From positions 1-64,000 of the forward strand of contig JAEPML010000020.1 of NCBI GenBank assembly GCA_017643925.1: a stretch of DNA of 64,000 nucleotides. The letters are read 5' to 3'. The notes beneath the pieces are model-generated. The model saw only the letters and a list, made by a program, of their open reading frames with translations, was not told the DNA's origin and did no database searches. The stretch is from Roseibium sp. GTDB taxonomy: Bacteria > Pseudomonadota > Alphaproteobacteria > Rhizobiales > Stappiaceae. A program made the position numbers and the translations under genes. Below, piece by piece: positions 17,908 through 25,899 of this stretch (position 1 is the first letter of the stretch; every line of letters starts with the position of its first letter).

Positions 17908-18891
17908 TTACTGGAACCGTCCGACCTTCAGCGCTTTCGCGGCGTCGATGAATTCCTTTTCGGTGCCTTCCCACCAGGCCGCGTAGTCTTCCGGCCCGAG
18001 ATAGACAACGGCCGTACCCTTGGCAGCCTGGGCGTCCACGAATTCCTGGTCTTCGGTGGGGGCCTTGAAGACGCCCGCCCAGTAATCGACGATTTCCTTC
18101 GGTGTGCCCTTGGGAAGCATGACGCCTCGTGTCAGGGAATAGGTCATGTCGACACCCTTTTCCTTCAGTGTCGGCACGTCGGGAATGAGCGGGTTGCGTT
18201 CATCAGCGGCAATTGCAAAGGCCTTGAGCTTGCCGTCACCGCGCTGGGTGCGTGCTGCGGCCATGTTGATGCCGCCAAGGTCAATCGATCCGTTCAAAAG
18301 ACCCGTGATGCGTCCTGCCGTTCCACCCTGGAACGGGACATAGGCATAGTCGGTTCCGGTCTTGGCGCCGAGCATGATCCAGAGGAAGTGGCTGGTTGCG
18401 CCCATGGACACACCGGTCGGGATCCCGCCGGGATTGTCCTTTGCGGCAGAAAGCATGCCTTCGAGATCCTCATAGGGGACATGACCACCTGCTCCGATGA
18501 TCTCGGGGGTGTCGGTCAGCATGGCCACCGGCTCGAAGCCGTCCCAGCTGAAATCGGTGACGCCATTGATGTAGTTGACCGGCAGGTGCTGGTGGATGGC
18601 AAACAAGGTGCACCCGTCGGGCTTGGCTGCATGGGCTTCCTTGGCCCCCTTCGCCCCACCCTGACCGGGGACCGTCACGACCTTGACCTTCACAGGTGCA
18701 TCCGACGCGTCGATGGCCTTTTCAAAGATGCCGAAGATGACGCTGGTGCCACCGCCGGCACCCCACGGCACGATCAGTTTCGCTGTGCTGCAAGGCAGAT
18801 CCACTGCAGACGCCGTGGAGACGCCCGCAAGCACACAGGCCGCTGAAAGGGCAACGCTGCCCATGAGGTTTTTGAGTGTCTTCCTGTTCAT
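17908..18891 (-). CDS. Tripartite tricarboxylate transporter substrate-binding protein, TctC/Bug family
   Basis: 327 residues from the ATG at 18891, which has GGGAGGA 6 bases upstream; an upstream in-frame start lacks such a site. A signal peptide (MNRKTLKNLMGSVALSAACVLAGVSTASA) precedes the Bug fold, with KLIVPWGAGGGTS and the MGATSHFLWIMLGAKTG, YVPFQGG and NGSIDLGGIN segments that line the ligand pocket. Ligands of this family are carboxylates, including dicarboxylates and sulfolactate-like compounds; the actual ligand cannot be read here. Confidence 0.92.
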   Translation of the reverse strand: MNRKTLKNLMGSVALSAACVLAGVSTASAVDLPCSTAKLIVPWGAGGGTSVIFGIFEKAIDASDAPVKVKVVTVPGQGGAKGAKEAHAAKPDGCTLFAIHQHLPVNYINGVTDFSWDGFEPVAMLTDTPEIIGAGGHVPYEDLEGMLSAAKDNPGGIPTGVSMGATSHFLWIMLGAKTGTDYAYVPFQGGTAGRITGLLNGSIDLGGINMAAARTQRGDGKLKAFAIAADERNPLIPDVPTLKEKGVDMTYSLTRGVMLPKGTPKEIVDYWAGVFKAPTEDQEFVDAQAAKGTAVVYLGPEDYAAWWEGTEKEFIDAAKALKVGRFQ

Positions 18892-19061
18892 TGATTTCCT
18901 CCCAGAACGCTGAACCGGCAAAAACTGGTTTTTGCGATTTTTTTGCCAAATCATCTAAAAAGACGATTTAAAGCTTCATTTTTGTTTTTTGTCAGTTTAA
19001 TTGCGTTTTGAGGCAAAACAATATATTGAAAAGGAACACTTTGTTGCGTGGGTGGAACAAT
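18892..19061. promoter_or_regulatory. Divergent tct / lysR promoter with operator-like palindrome
   Basis: 170 AT-rich bases between divergent genes. At 18948-18969 AAATCATC and GACGATTT form an imperfect inverted repeat around a TAAAAA centre, the size expected for a LysR binding half-site pair. The role is inferred from position and symmetry. Confidence 0.5.
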
Positions 19062-20015
19062 ATGGATCCCGAACTGCTGACAGATATGGCCGTATTCGCG
19101 GCCGTGGTGGAACACAACGGCTTCACGTCCGCTGCCAGTGTCCTGAACATGTCCAAGTCCAATATCAGCCGCAGAATTTCTGCGCTTGAGGACAGGTTGA
19201 ACCTCAAGCTCATTCACCGCACCACGCGCAAGATCGGCGTGACCGAAAGCGGGCGCGTCTATTACGAATATTGCGCAAGGCTCGTTGCAGAGGGCCGCGC
19301 GGCGGATGCCGCAATGATGGCGATGAACTCCTCGCCCAGTGGCCTGTTAAATGTCAGTCTGCCCGAAACACTGGGGCGGTCGTTCATCTTGCCGCTGCTG
19401 CCCAAGTTCCTCGATACCTACCCCAACATTCGTCTCAATGTGACGTTCTGCAATCGGAAGGTCGACCTGATCGAGGAACGGTGCGATGTCGCCGTGCGCA
19501 AGGGCGCGATAGAGGACGATACGCTCTGTGCGGTGCCGCTGGGAGAATCCTGCCAGTATCTGTTCGCAGCTCCGCATTATCTGGAAAACGCTGACCCGAT
19601 CAGCCAGCCTGCCGAACTGGAATCACACGCCTTTCTCGCGAGCCGGACGGGATTTGGACCCATGCAGGTCGATCTGAGCGACAAGAGCGACGTTGCGACG
19701 GTCACGCTATTGCCGCGCGCAGGAGTGAGGGATCACGAGGCGGTGCTGAGCCTCACGCTCGCTGGCATGGGAGTGTCGCTCCTGCCGGCCTGGTTGGCAC
19801 GCAAACACGTTGCCAATGGTGACCTCGTCGCCGTCTTGCCGCAATGGCGCGGACCGTCGGTCACCTTCAATGCGGTCTTTCATCCGCACCGGGGCATGGC
19901 ACCAAGCCTGCGTGTATTCGTGAATTTCCTGAAGGAGCATTTCAGGGCACACCGGCCCCTGGAAGAAGGTGTCTTGGTGCAATCCCAGAAGCCGCGCATC
20001 GCGCTCGTAAACTGA
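19062..20015 (+). CDS. LysR-family transcriptional regulator (likely for the tct operon)
   Basis: 317 residues from the ATG at 19062; a TTG frame start at 19008 would add 18 unlikely residues. The HTH is in the first 60 residues (GFTSAASVLNMSKSNISRRISALEDRLN), followed by the effector-binding domain with RKVDLIEERCDVAVRKG. It belongs to the AaeR/CrgA-like subgroup. It is transcribed away from tctC, so the tct operon is its most likely target. Confidence 0.88.
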   Translation: MDPELLTDMAVFAAVVEHNGFTSAASVLNMSKSNISRRISALEDRLNLKLIHRTTRKIGVTESGRVYYEYCARLVAEGRAADAAMMAMNSSPSGLLNVSLPETLGRSFILPLLPKFLDTYPNIRLNVTFCNRKVDLIEERCDVAVRKGAIEDDTLCAVPLGESCQYLFAAPHYLENADPISQPAELESHAFLASRTGFGPMQVDLSDKSDVATVTLLPRAGVRDHEAVLSLTLAGMGVSLLPAWLARKHVANGDLVAVLPQWRGPSVTFNAVFHPHRGMAPSLRVFVNFLKEHFRAHRPLEEGVLVQSQKPRIALVN

Positions 20016-20040
20016 CCGGGGCTGCGTCTCGGGCGGGACG

Positions 20041-20931
20041 TCAGGAGTGACTGCCCGACTTTTGCAGTTCTTCCGTCAACCGCACCAGGCCGGGAGCATC
20101 GCGCGTTGCGGAAGTGGTGATCACGCGGATTGGCCACCGCAAACGGGCTTTCAGGGTGAGTTCTCGAACGTCTGCACCGGGCGTTGCATGCAGCGCGGCC
20201 TTGTCGACAATCGCGCGGCCCGCACCCTGGGCAACCATCCAGATGAGCGCCGACTGGGTGCGCGCCTCGGCTCTCACCTGGAACGAAATCCTCGCATCGT
20301 CAAACATCCGCTCCACCGCGTCGCGAAATGGACTGTCTGGCGGCAGCATGACCTGCGCCACTTCTGCAAGTTCTTCCGGAGTGATGTTGTTTCCTCCTGC
20401 GAACGGGTCGTTTCCGGGCAGAATCGCCACTGGTTTCAGATCCGCCAGGCGGACAGCGTGGAGGCCGGGATCACCCGGATCGGAGGAGATGATGGCGCAG
20501 TCGACCCTGCCTTCCCGCAGAGCCGACACTGAAGCCTGTTCACCCAGGACATCAACGTCAAATCTCAAGTCGGGGTAGCGGGCCATGAGCCGGCCCGAGG
20601 CAACGGCGATCCGTGTATCAGCCACCGCCGGAACCGTTGCGATCCGTATCAGGCCTCCCGTGCCCGACGAGATTTTTCCTGCAGCCTCCAGAACCCGGTC
20701 GAGGCCCTGGTAGTGACGCTGGACCGCCTTGTTCAGGCTATGAGCGGCAGCCGTCGGCTCGAACTTCCGCCCGGCGCGATCAAAGAGTTGAACACCAATT
20801 TCCAACTCCAGTTCGGTGATTGCGCGGCTAATCGCCGGTTGAGTGATGTTCAACGCATCAGCAGCCCGACGGGTCGAGCGGTGCCGGTAGGCCATCTGAA
20901 AGAGTTCGATCTGACGGGCGGTGATACGCAT
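20041..20931 (-). CDS. cuyR: LysR-family regulator, probable CuyR
   Basis: 296 residues. HTH about 4-62 (TRRAADALNITQPAISRAITELELEIGVQLF), then a LysR effector domain. It is divergent from a TauE/SafE exporter and a D-cysteine-desulfhydrase-type PLP enzyme. In Ruegeria (Silicibacter) pomeroyi cuyR, cuyZ and cuyA form the L-cysteate degradation cluster with the same three families. The assignment rests on that synteny, not on a specific motif in this protein. Confidence 0.75.
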   Translation of the reverse strand: MRITARQIELFQMAYRHRSTRRAADALNITQPAISRAITELELEIGVQLFDRAGRKFEPTAAAHSLNKAVQRHYQGLDRVLEAAGKISSGTGGLIRIATVPAVADTRIAVASGRLMARYPDLRFDVDVLGEQASVSALREGRVDCAIISSDPGDPGLHAVRLADLKPVAILPGNDPFAGGNNITPEELAEVAQVMLPPDSPFRDAVERMFDDARISFQVRAEARTQSALIWMVAQGAGRAIVDKAALHATPGADVRELTLKARLRWPIRVITTSATRDAPGLVRLTEELQKSGSHS

Positions 20932-21035
20932 CGTTTTTGATAACTAATTTGCATCGAAAGATACAGGATTATGATTATTCTTTTATCGAACGGGGAGGTA
21001 TTCCTCAGGACCGAACACGATGAGAAAGCCAAGCT
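20932..21035. promoter_or_regulatory. Divergent cuyR / cuyZA promoter region
   Basis: 104 AT-rich bases between the two starts. No exact palindrome stands out. It should contain the promoters of both transcripts and the regulator's site. Confidence 0.4.
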
Positions 21036-21764
21036 GTGACCCTGGAAGCCTTGCCCCTGATGATTGCCGTTTTTGCCGGATCGGTTCTGCAGGCCGGTGT
21101 CGGCATCGGCTTCAGCATCGTGGTTGCCCCCTTCATGATGATCATGCTTGGCACGGCAACAGCGATCCCCCTGCTTCTTCTGCTCAACACGCTCGTTTCC
21201 CTGGCCGCAATTGACTGGGCCAGTTGGCGTGCCGAAGCTGACGTGATCCGTTATTCCATCGTCGGGGCCCTGGGAGGGATCTTCGGAGGTCTTGCGATTT
21301 ACCCCTTGCTGTCCGAGGCCATGCTCCTGTCGCTGGCCGCGAGCTTTCTGTTCATTGGCTTGGTTGTAAGCTTTGTGCCGCGCCTGCCGCTGATCGGCAC
21401 CAGGGGCATTGTCACAGTTGCAGGGGCGTCGGGCATGACCACCGCCTGGGCGGCGATGCCGGGGCCGTTGATGGTCATCGGATTGCTGGCCAGCGGCCGA
21501 ACATCCGGGCAGGCGCGGGTTCTGGTGCAGCCGATCGCCTTTGTGGCCTATGGCGTCGCATTCACTTTGCACGGTTTGACCAACTGGAGCCTGGTCTCCG
21601 AGGCTCCGTGGCTGGTCACCTTTGTCGCAACAACAATCGCAGGTGCCTTGCTTGGACGCATGGTCGGAGGCTATTTGCCGCTGCCCGTGATCAAGTTTTC
21701 GACCCGCATTATTTCTGTCTTCGCCTGTATCGCCCTTGTGCGACGCGCAATGCAGTTGGGGTGA
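21036..21764 (+). CDS. cuyZ: TauE/SafE-family sulfite exporter, probable CuyZ
   Basis: 242 residues, GTG start. An integral membrane protein of about seven to eight helices with the TauE/SafE duplicated pattern: the first half has GSVLQAGVGIGFSIVVAPFM and the second half GASGMTTAWAAMPGPLMVIG. CuyZ is the proposed exporter of sulfite released from cysteate. It is followed 5 bases later by the cysteate sulfo-lyase-like gene, so the pair is one transcript. Confidence 0.82.
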   Translation: MTLEALPLMIAVFAGSVLQAGVGIGFSIVVAPFMMIMLGTATAIPLLLLLNTLVSLAAIDWASWRAEADVIRYSIVGALGGIFGGLAIYPLLSEAMLLSLAASFLFIGLVVSFVPRLPLIGTRGIVTVAGASGMTTAWAAMPGPLMVIGLLASGRTSGQARVLVQPIAFVAYGVAFTLHGLTNWSLVSEAPWLVTFVATTIAGALLGRMVGGYLPLPVIKFSTRIISVFACIALVRRAMQLG

Positions 21765-21769
21765 GATCT

Positions 21770-22792
21770 ATGAGTGAAACAAGAACAGTTGCCGACTTCC
21801 TTGACGGCTTTCCACGCGCCGAATTGATGACCGCCGAGACGCCGGTCGAGCATCTCGCACGTCTGTCAGAAGCGCTCGACATCGATCTCTGGATCAAGCG
21901 GGACGATCTGTCCGGTCTGGGTCTTGGGGGCAACAAGACACGGCAATTGGAGTTCTATTTCGGCGAGGCCCTTGCGAACAAGGCTGACACGGTGCTGATC
22001 ACAGGTGCTGTCCAGTCCAATTTTGTCCGCTCCACCGCCGCTGCGGCTGCCCTTTTCGGGATGAAGGCCATATTGCAGCTGGAGGAGCGGGCGCCGGGAA
22101 TGGGCGATGCCTATTATCGCTCGGGCAACGTGCTCTTGGCCCAGCTGTTGGGCGCAGAACATATGAGTTATCCGGTCGGAGAGGACGAGGCCGGCGCCGA
22201 CAACGCCCTGCACGAACGGGCAGCCGGTCTCCGGACCGAGGGTCGAACGCCCTACGTCATCCATCTGGGTTTGGGGCATCCGCCCCTTGGCGCGCTGGGC
22301 TACATGGCCTGCGCGGAAGAACTGACCCGGCAGATGAACGATTTCGACGTCGCCGTGGTGCCGTCCGGCAGCGGTGCCACGCATGCGGGTTTTCTGTCCG
22401 GACTGCGCCTTGCCGGACATTCTGCGGATGTCTTCGGCATCTGTGTTCGCCGCAACCGCGATAGCCAGTTTCTGCGCATGCAGACAGTGCTGGAAAAGTT
22501 GGCTGACCTGCTCGGGCTGAAGGAAACGGTTCCCGACAGGGACATCATCACCTGGGATGGGGCGCTGGCACCCGGCTACGGTCGATTGGGCGAGAGCACC
22601 CGCACCGCGCTTGTGATGATGGCGCAGAAGGAAGGGATCTTCCTTGATCCGGTCTACACGGCCAAAACCTTCGCAGGCCTGCTGGGCCTGCTGAAGGAGG
22701 GCCGCATCCGGCCCGGGCAGAAAGTTGTCATGATCCACACCGGAGGCGTTCCGGCGCTGTTCGGCTATCAGGAAGAGCTCGGCGTAGCCTGA
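21770..22792 (+). CDS. cuyA: PLP enzyme of the D-cysteine desulfhydrase family, probable L-cysteate sulfo-lyase CuyA
   Basis: 340 residues from the ATG at 21770; an upstream open frame lies inside cuyZ. Fold-type II PLP enzyme. The PLP lysine is in GGNKTRQLEF (about 56), the substrate/phosphate loop in TGAVQSNFVRSTAAAAA, and the conserved PSGSGATHAGFLSGL and HTGGVPALFGY follow. CuyA (about 340 residues) converts L-cysteate to pyruvate, ammonium and sulfite in the cytoplasm. The adjacent sulfite exporter and LysR support CuyA over D-cysteine desulfhydrase or ACC deaminase, which belong to the same family. Confidence 0.8.
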   Translation: MSETRTVADFLDGFPRAELMTAETPVEHLARLSEALDIDLWIKRDDLSGLGLGGNKTRQLEFYFGEALANKADTVLITGAVQSNFVRSTAAAAALFGMKAILQLEERAPGMGDAYYRSGNVLLAQLLGAEHMSYPVGEDEAGADNALHERAAGLRTEGRTPYVIHLGLGHPPLGALGYMACAEELTRQMNDFDVAVVPSGSGATHAGFLSGLRLAGHSADVFGICVRRNRDSQFLRMQTVLEKLADLLGLKETVPDRDIITWDGALAPGYGRLGESTRTALVMMAQKEGIFLDPVYTAKTFAGLLGLLKEGRIRPGQKVVMIHTGGVPALFGYQEELGVA

Positions 22793-22825
22793 TGTCTGCA
22801 GCCGGTCTCAGTCTCGACCTTCTCT

Positions 22826-23305
22826 TCACAACTGGGTCGGGTTTGGAGCGTCGCCATAGACCTCCACTGGATCAAAGGTTTTTTCCGTTTCGGTGAACTG
22901 TAGTTCGACGGGGCCGTTTTCGACCTCGACAGGTACCGCGCGATAGAAACAGGAGCGGTAGCCGACGTGGCAGCTCGCACCGCCATCAATGGCAACACGC
23001 AGCCAAACGGCGTCCTGGTCATCGTCAATCCGCAATTCGACAACCTTCTGGATGAGTCCGCTGGTCGCCCCCTTGTGCCACAGGCACTTGCGGCTCCGGC
23101 TCCAGTAATGGGCTTCACCGGTTTTGATCGTGAGCGTGAGGGCTTCTTCGTTCATCACGCCCATCATCAGCACTTCGCCGGATTCGGCATCGGTCGTCAC
23201 GACAGGCAACAAACCATTTGCGTCAAATTTCGGTGCGAGAAGTTTGCCTTCCTCTACCTGTTCCACCGAAACGCGGTTTGCGAAAAGACTGTTGGTCGTC
23301 ATCAC
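22826..23305 (-). CDS. hisI: Phosphoribosyl-AMP cyclohydrolase, HisI paralogue of a zinc-stress cluster
   Basis: 159 residues. The HisI fold shows MMGVMNEEALTLTIKTGEAHYWSRSR, LWHKGATSG and the zinc-site segment SCHVGYRSCFY. HisI hydrolyses the purine ring of PR-AMP in histidine synthesis. The canonical DCDxDA motif, whose cysteine is one of three zinc ligands, reads DDDQDA here, so one ligand is replaced by Asp. The gene overlaps folE by 4 bases and faces COG0523 genes across a Zur-like site. That fits the HisI2 paralogues seen in zinc-limitation regulons rather than the main his operon copy (inference). Confidence 0.87.
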   Translation of the reverse strand: MMTTNSLFANRVSVEQVEEGKLLAPKFDANGLLPVVTTDAESGEVLMMGVMNEEALTLTIKTGEAHYWSRSRKCLWHKGATSGLIQKVVELRIDDDQDAVWLRVAIDGGASCHVGYRSCFYRAVPVEVENGPVELQFTETEKTFDPVEVYGDAPNPTQL

Positions 23306-23976
23306 ACGTTCTCGCCTTTGTAACCACTGATCGAAGACAGAAAGTCTCTTCGAAGTTCAGCATCCGTTTGAAATTCGCCCAGCAGGCGTCGGGTCATCAT
23401 GGAAACGCCCGGCTTCTTGATGCCGCGGGTGGTCATGCACATGTGCGCCGCTTCGACAACAACGGCGACGCCGCGAGGTTGCAGCACCTCCTGGATGGTG
23501 TCGGCAACCTGAGAGGTCAGGGTTTCCTGGATTTGAAGCCGCTTTGCGAAAACTTCCACGACACGGGCCAGTTTGCTGATACCAACAACACGGTTGGCCG
23601 GTAGGTAGGCGACATGCACCTTGCCAATGATCGGCACGACATGGTGTTCGCAGTGCGATTCCAGCCGCATGTTCCGGAGCACGATGAGATCATTGTAATC
23701 ATTTGTCTCTTCGAACGTGCGGGCCAGCAGTTCCGCAGGATCGATCTTGTACCCTTCGAAGAATTCTTCGTAAGCGCGAACAACGCGCGCCGGAGTGTCA
23801 ACGAGTCCCTCGCGGTCCGGATTGTCGCCGCTCCACTCAAGCAGGACCCGAACAGCTGCTTCGGCATCAGCACGGGACGGGCGCAACCCGTGTTCCCGTC
23901 GATACTCTGCCATGGCTGCAACAGTCGCAGCATAAGTCATATGTCTCACAACCTCTGTCGTTGGATCGGGCGACAT
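23302..23976 (-). CDS. folE: GTP cyclohydrolase I, type IA (FolE)
   Basis: 224 residues. The zinc ligands of type IA enzymes are kept: Cys and His in SHCEHHVVPI and a later Cys in HMCMTTRGI. GTP-site segments include GLVDTPARVVRAYEEFF. It converts GTP to dihydroneopterin triphosphate for folate/queuosine synthesis. It heads a two-gene unit with hisI. An internal ATG at 23940 is possible and would remove 12 residues. A Zur-like box lies 10 bases upstream of the first ATG, close to or over its promoter. Confidence 0.9.
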   Translation of the reverse strand: MSPDPTTEVVRHMTYAATVAAMAEYRREHGLRPSRADAEAAVRVLLEWSGDNPDREGLVDTPARVVRAYEEFFEGYKIDPAELLARTFEETNDYNDLIVLRNMRLESHCEHHVVPIIGKVHVAYLPANRVVGISKLARVVEVFAKRLQIQETLTSQVADTIQEVLQPRGVAVVVEAAHMCMTTRGIKKPGVSMMTRRLLGEFQTDAELRRDFLSSISGYKGENV

Positions 23977-23985
23977 AAATGCAAT

Positions 23986-23998
23986 GATATAACATAAC
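23986..23998 (-). promoter_or_regulatory. Zur-like operator upstream of folE-hisI
   Basis: GATATAACATAAC differs by one base from the near-palindrome GTTATAACATAAC found 145 bases away in front of the divergent operon. The TGTTATaatATAACA-type pattern is the known Zur site class of alphaproteobacteria. Confidence 0.65.
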
Positions 23999-24130
23999 AG
24001 TCAATCTACGATTTTGTGTGGTGACCAAATGTGCCTTTGACCTCGTGTCGGCGTGCATGAGGCCTCGGTTTGGTTGACCCTGCATCATCTGGGACTAACA
24101 AGCCCACTTGCCTTGATTTGGACTCAATAC

Positions 24131-24143
24131 GTTATAACATAAC
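24131..24143 (+). promoter_or_regulatory. Zur-like operator upstream of the COG0523 operon
   Basis: GTTATAACATAAC has inverted arms GTTAT/ATAAC around a 3-base centre. It lies about 100 bases before the chosen start of the first gene of the operon. Presence of a second near-identical box on the folE side supports a shared metal regulator. Confidence 0.7.
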
Positions 24144-24240
24144 ATTGCGAAGCAATGGAGACCGTAAACGCACCTTTGGAAGGCTGCGTGGTCATCAAAT
24201 CGCGCAATATGAAGAACGTGATCAAGGGCAGGATCAAGAT

Positions 24241-24663
24241 TTGCAACAAAGTGTCGTCAACCAGTCACAAACCGCTGAAACCTCTGATATTGAGGCGGCG
24301 CGGACAACCTTGAGACAATGGACCGAGGCAGTCGCGGTAGGTCGCGTGGAGGGTATTTTGGCGCTCTATGCACCGGACGCAATTCTGGTGCCGACCTTGT
24401 CGAACGAGATCGTTTCCGATGAGGCCGGACGTCGTCGCTATTTTGAGTTCTTTCTTTCAAACGGCAAAGCCGAATGCACGATCAACAGCGAAAAGATCCG
24501 GATTGACCACAAGCGTTGCACGGTTGCGATTGCCGGGATCTATTCCTTCTTGTTCCAAAGAAGTACCGGCCCGGAAACAGTTCCTGCAAGGTTCCTGTTC
24601 ACTTTTGAAAGAACAGGCGGGGATTGGCGGATCTCCGGGCATCATTCCTCGCGTTGTATCTGA
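24241..24663 (+). CDS. NTF2-like SnoaL/SgcJ-type domain protein
   Basis: About 140 residues from a TTG at 24241 preceded by AGGA; the frame is open back to 24070, but that would place the start upstream of the Zur-like box. Sequence DIEAARTTLRQWTEAVAVGRVEGILALYAPDAILVPT followed by a beta-rich half ending GDWRISGHHSS is the SgcJ/EcaC (DUF4440-like) NTF2 fold. In this fold the cone-shaped pocket binds small ligands. The catalytic role is unknown. It is the first gene of the presumed zinc-controlled operon. Confidence 0.68.
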   Translation: MQQSVVNQSQTAETSDIEAARTTLRQWTEAVAVGRVEGILALYAPDAILVPTLSNEIVSDEAGRRRYFEFFLSNGKAECTINSEKIRIDHKRCTVAIAGIYSFLFQRSTGPETVPARFLFTFERTGGDWRISGHHSSRCI

Positions 24664-24720
24664 AAGCGGCAAGGCATTTGAGCTCAAGCAAACCAGTCAA
24701 CCCAAGGCGACCTGTAGTCC

Positions 24721-25899
24721 ATGGTACTTCCTGACCGAATTCCAGTTTTCTTGCTGAGTGGGTTCCTAGGTGCAGGCAAGTCCACGCTACTGAACGAATT
24801 CCTCGGAGATCCTTCCGTCAAGGACACGGCTGTGATCATCAACGAGTTCGGAGACGTGCCGGTTGATCACTTGCTCGTGCGACAGGGGCAAACAACGATC
24901 AGCCAGATTTCCACTGGCTGTTTGTGTTGCTCGGATTCAACGGACATTCGTCAAACACTCGCTGATCTCGAGGATGCAGTATCCGAGGGGCTGACCGGCA
25001 AGTTTGCGCGGGTCATTGTCGAGATGAGCGGGCTCGGCGACCCGGCGCCGCTGGTGAATGCATTTGCCGCCAACACCGGCACGGAACCGGGAAACCGGGA
25101 CGATACCAACAGTCCTGAATTCTACCTTGCAGGCGTCGTTACCCTGTTCGACACGATTGCCGGGACGGCGACGGTCGAGAACCATTTCGAGGCGCTGAAA
25201 CAGCTCGCATTTGCGGATCAGATCGTTCTGACCAAAACGGACATGACGACGAACACGAACGTCGCCACTGACAGCGTCTCGCTGACACAGGGACTGCGTG
25301 AACTCAATGCAAGCGCGGAAATTATCGACCGTCAAACCGTCGACCTGATGAGCCTTTTCTCACCGCGGCCCTATTCGGAAATCGACCGCGGAGAAGACGT
25401 GGCCGGGTGGTTGGCGTTGGAAACCGTACTGGCCCAGGATGCCGGACACGCCCACCGAGCCAGCGGACACAGCTCGTCTTCAAGGCACGGAGATGGCATT
25501 CGAACATTCAGCATTGTCAGCGATACCCCTCTCTCGGAGAAACGATTTCACCGCTTTCTGTCCCTTCTCCAAAACTCGGCCGGACAGCGCCTGTTGCGTG
25601 TGAAAGGGATCGTCGCCACCGAAGAAAGCCCGGAAGCGCCGCTGATTGTCCATGCGGTCCAGCACACCGTATCGAAGCCCAACCGGTTGCCTGCCTGGCC
25701 CGATGAAGACCACCGAACACGCCTTGTGTTCATCATGGACGGGATCGATCCCGAACCGGTGCGTGATCTGTTTACCGCGATACTCGAAAAGACTCCGTTT
25801 TCGCTTGTTAACTCGCTCAAAAACGCGGGAGGCGTTCTGAGAACGTCGATTTCCCGCAAGTTTTCCAATTTCACCGACACGTCTCGGAGGTCGCAATGA
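24721..25899 (+). CDS. COG0523 GTPase (CobW/ZigA-like metallochaperone) 1
   Basis: 392 residues. G3E GTPase domain with Walker A GFLGAGKS (14-21), the metal-binding CLCC (67-70, the family's CxCC), the switch region VIVEMSGLGDPAP and the guanine motif LTKTD. A His-containing linker (DAGHAHRASGHSS) leads to the CobW C-terminal domain about 255-385. Family members hand zinc or other divalent metals to client enzymes. The next gene overlaps its end by 4 bases. The location next to folE/hisI2 with Zur-like boxes argues for zinc. Confidence 0.9.
   Translation: MVLPDRIPVFLLSGFLGAGKSTLLNEFLGDPSVKDTAVIINEFGDVPVDHLLVRQGQTTISQISTGCLCCSDSTDIRQTLADLEDAVSEGLTGKFARVIVEMSGLGDPAPLVNAFAANTGTEPGNRDDTNSPEFYLAGVVTLFDTIAGTATVENHFEALKQLAFADQIVLTKTDMTTNTNVATDSVSLTQGLRELNASAEIIDRQTVDLMSLFSPRPYSEIDRGEDVAGWLALETVLAQDAGHAHRASGHSSSSRHGDGIRTFSIVSDTPLSEKRFHRFLSLLQNSAGQRLLRVKGIVATEESPEAPLIVHAVQHTVSKPNRLPAWPDEDHRTRLVFIMDGIDPEPVRDLFTAILEKTPFSLVNSLKNAGGVLRTSISRKFSNFTDTSRRSQ

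Noticed and set aside
24155..24316. 53-codon ATG frame right after the second Zur-like box
   Set aside because: Weak ribosome site, basic low-complexity product, and it overlaps the NTF2-like gene in another frame. Could be a leader but unsupported.
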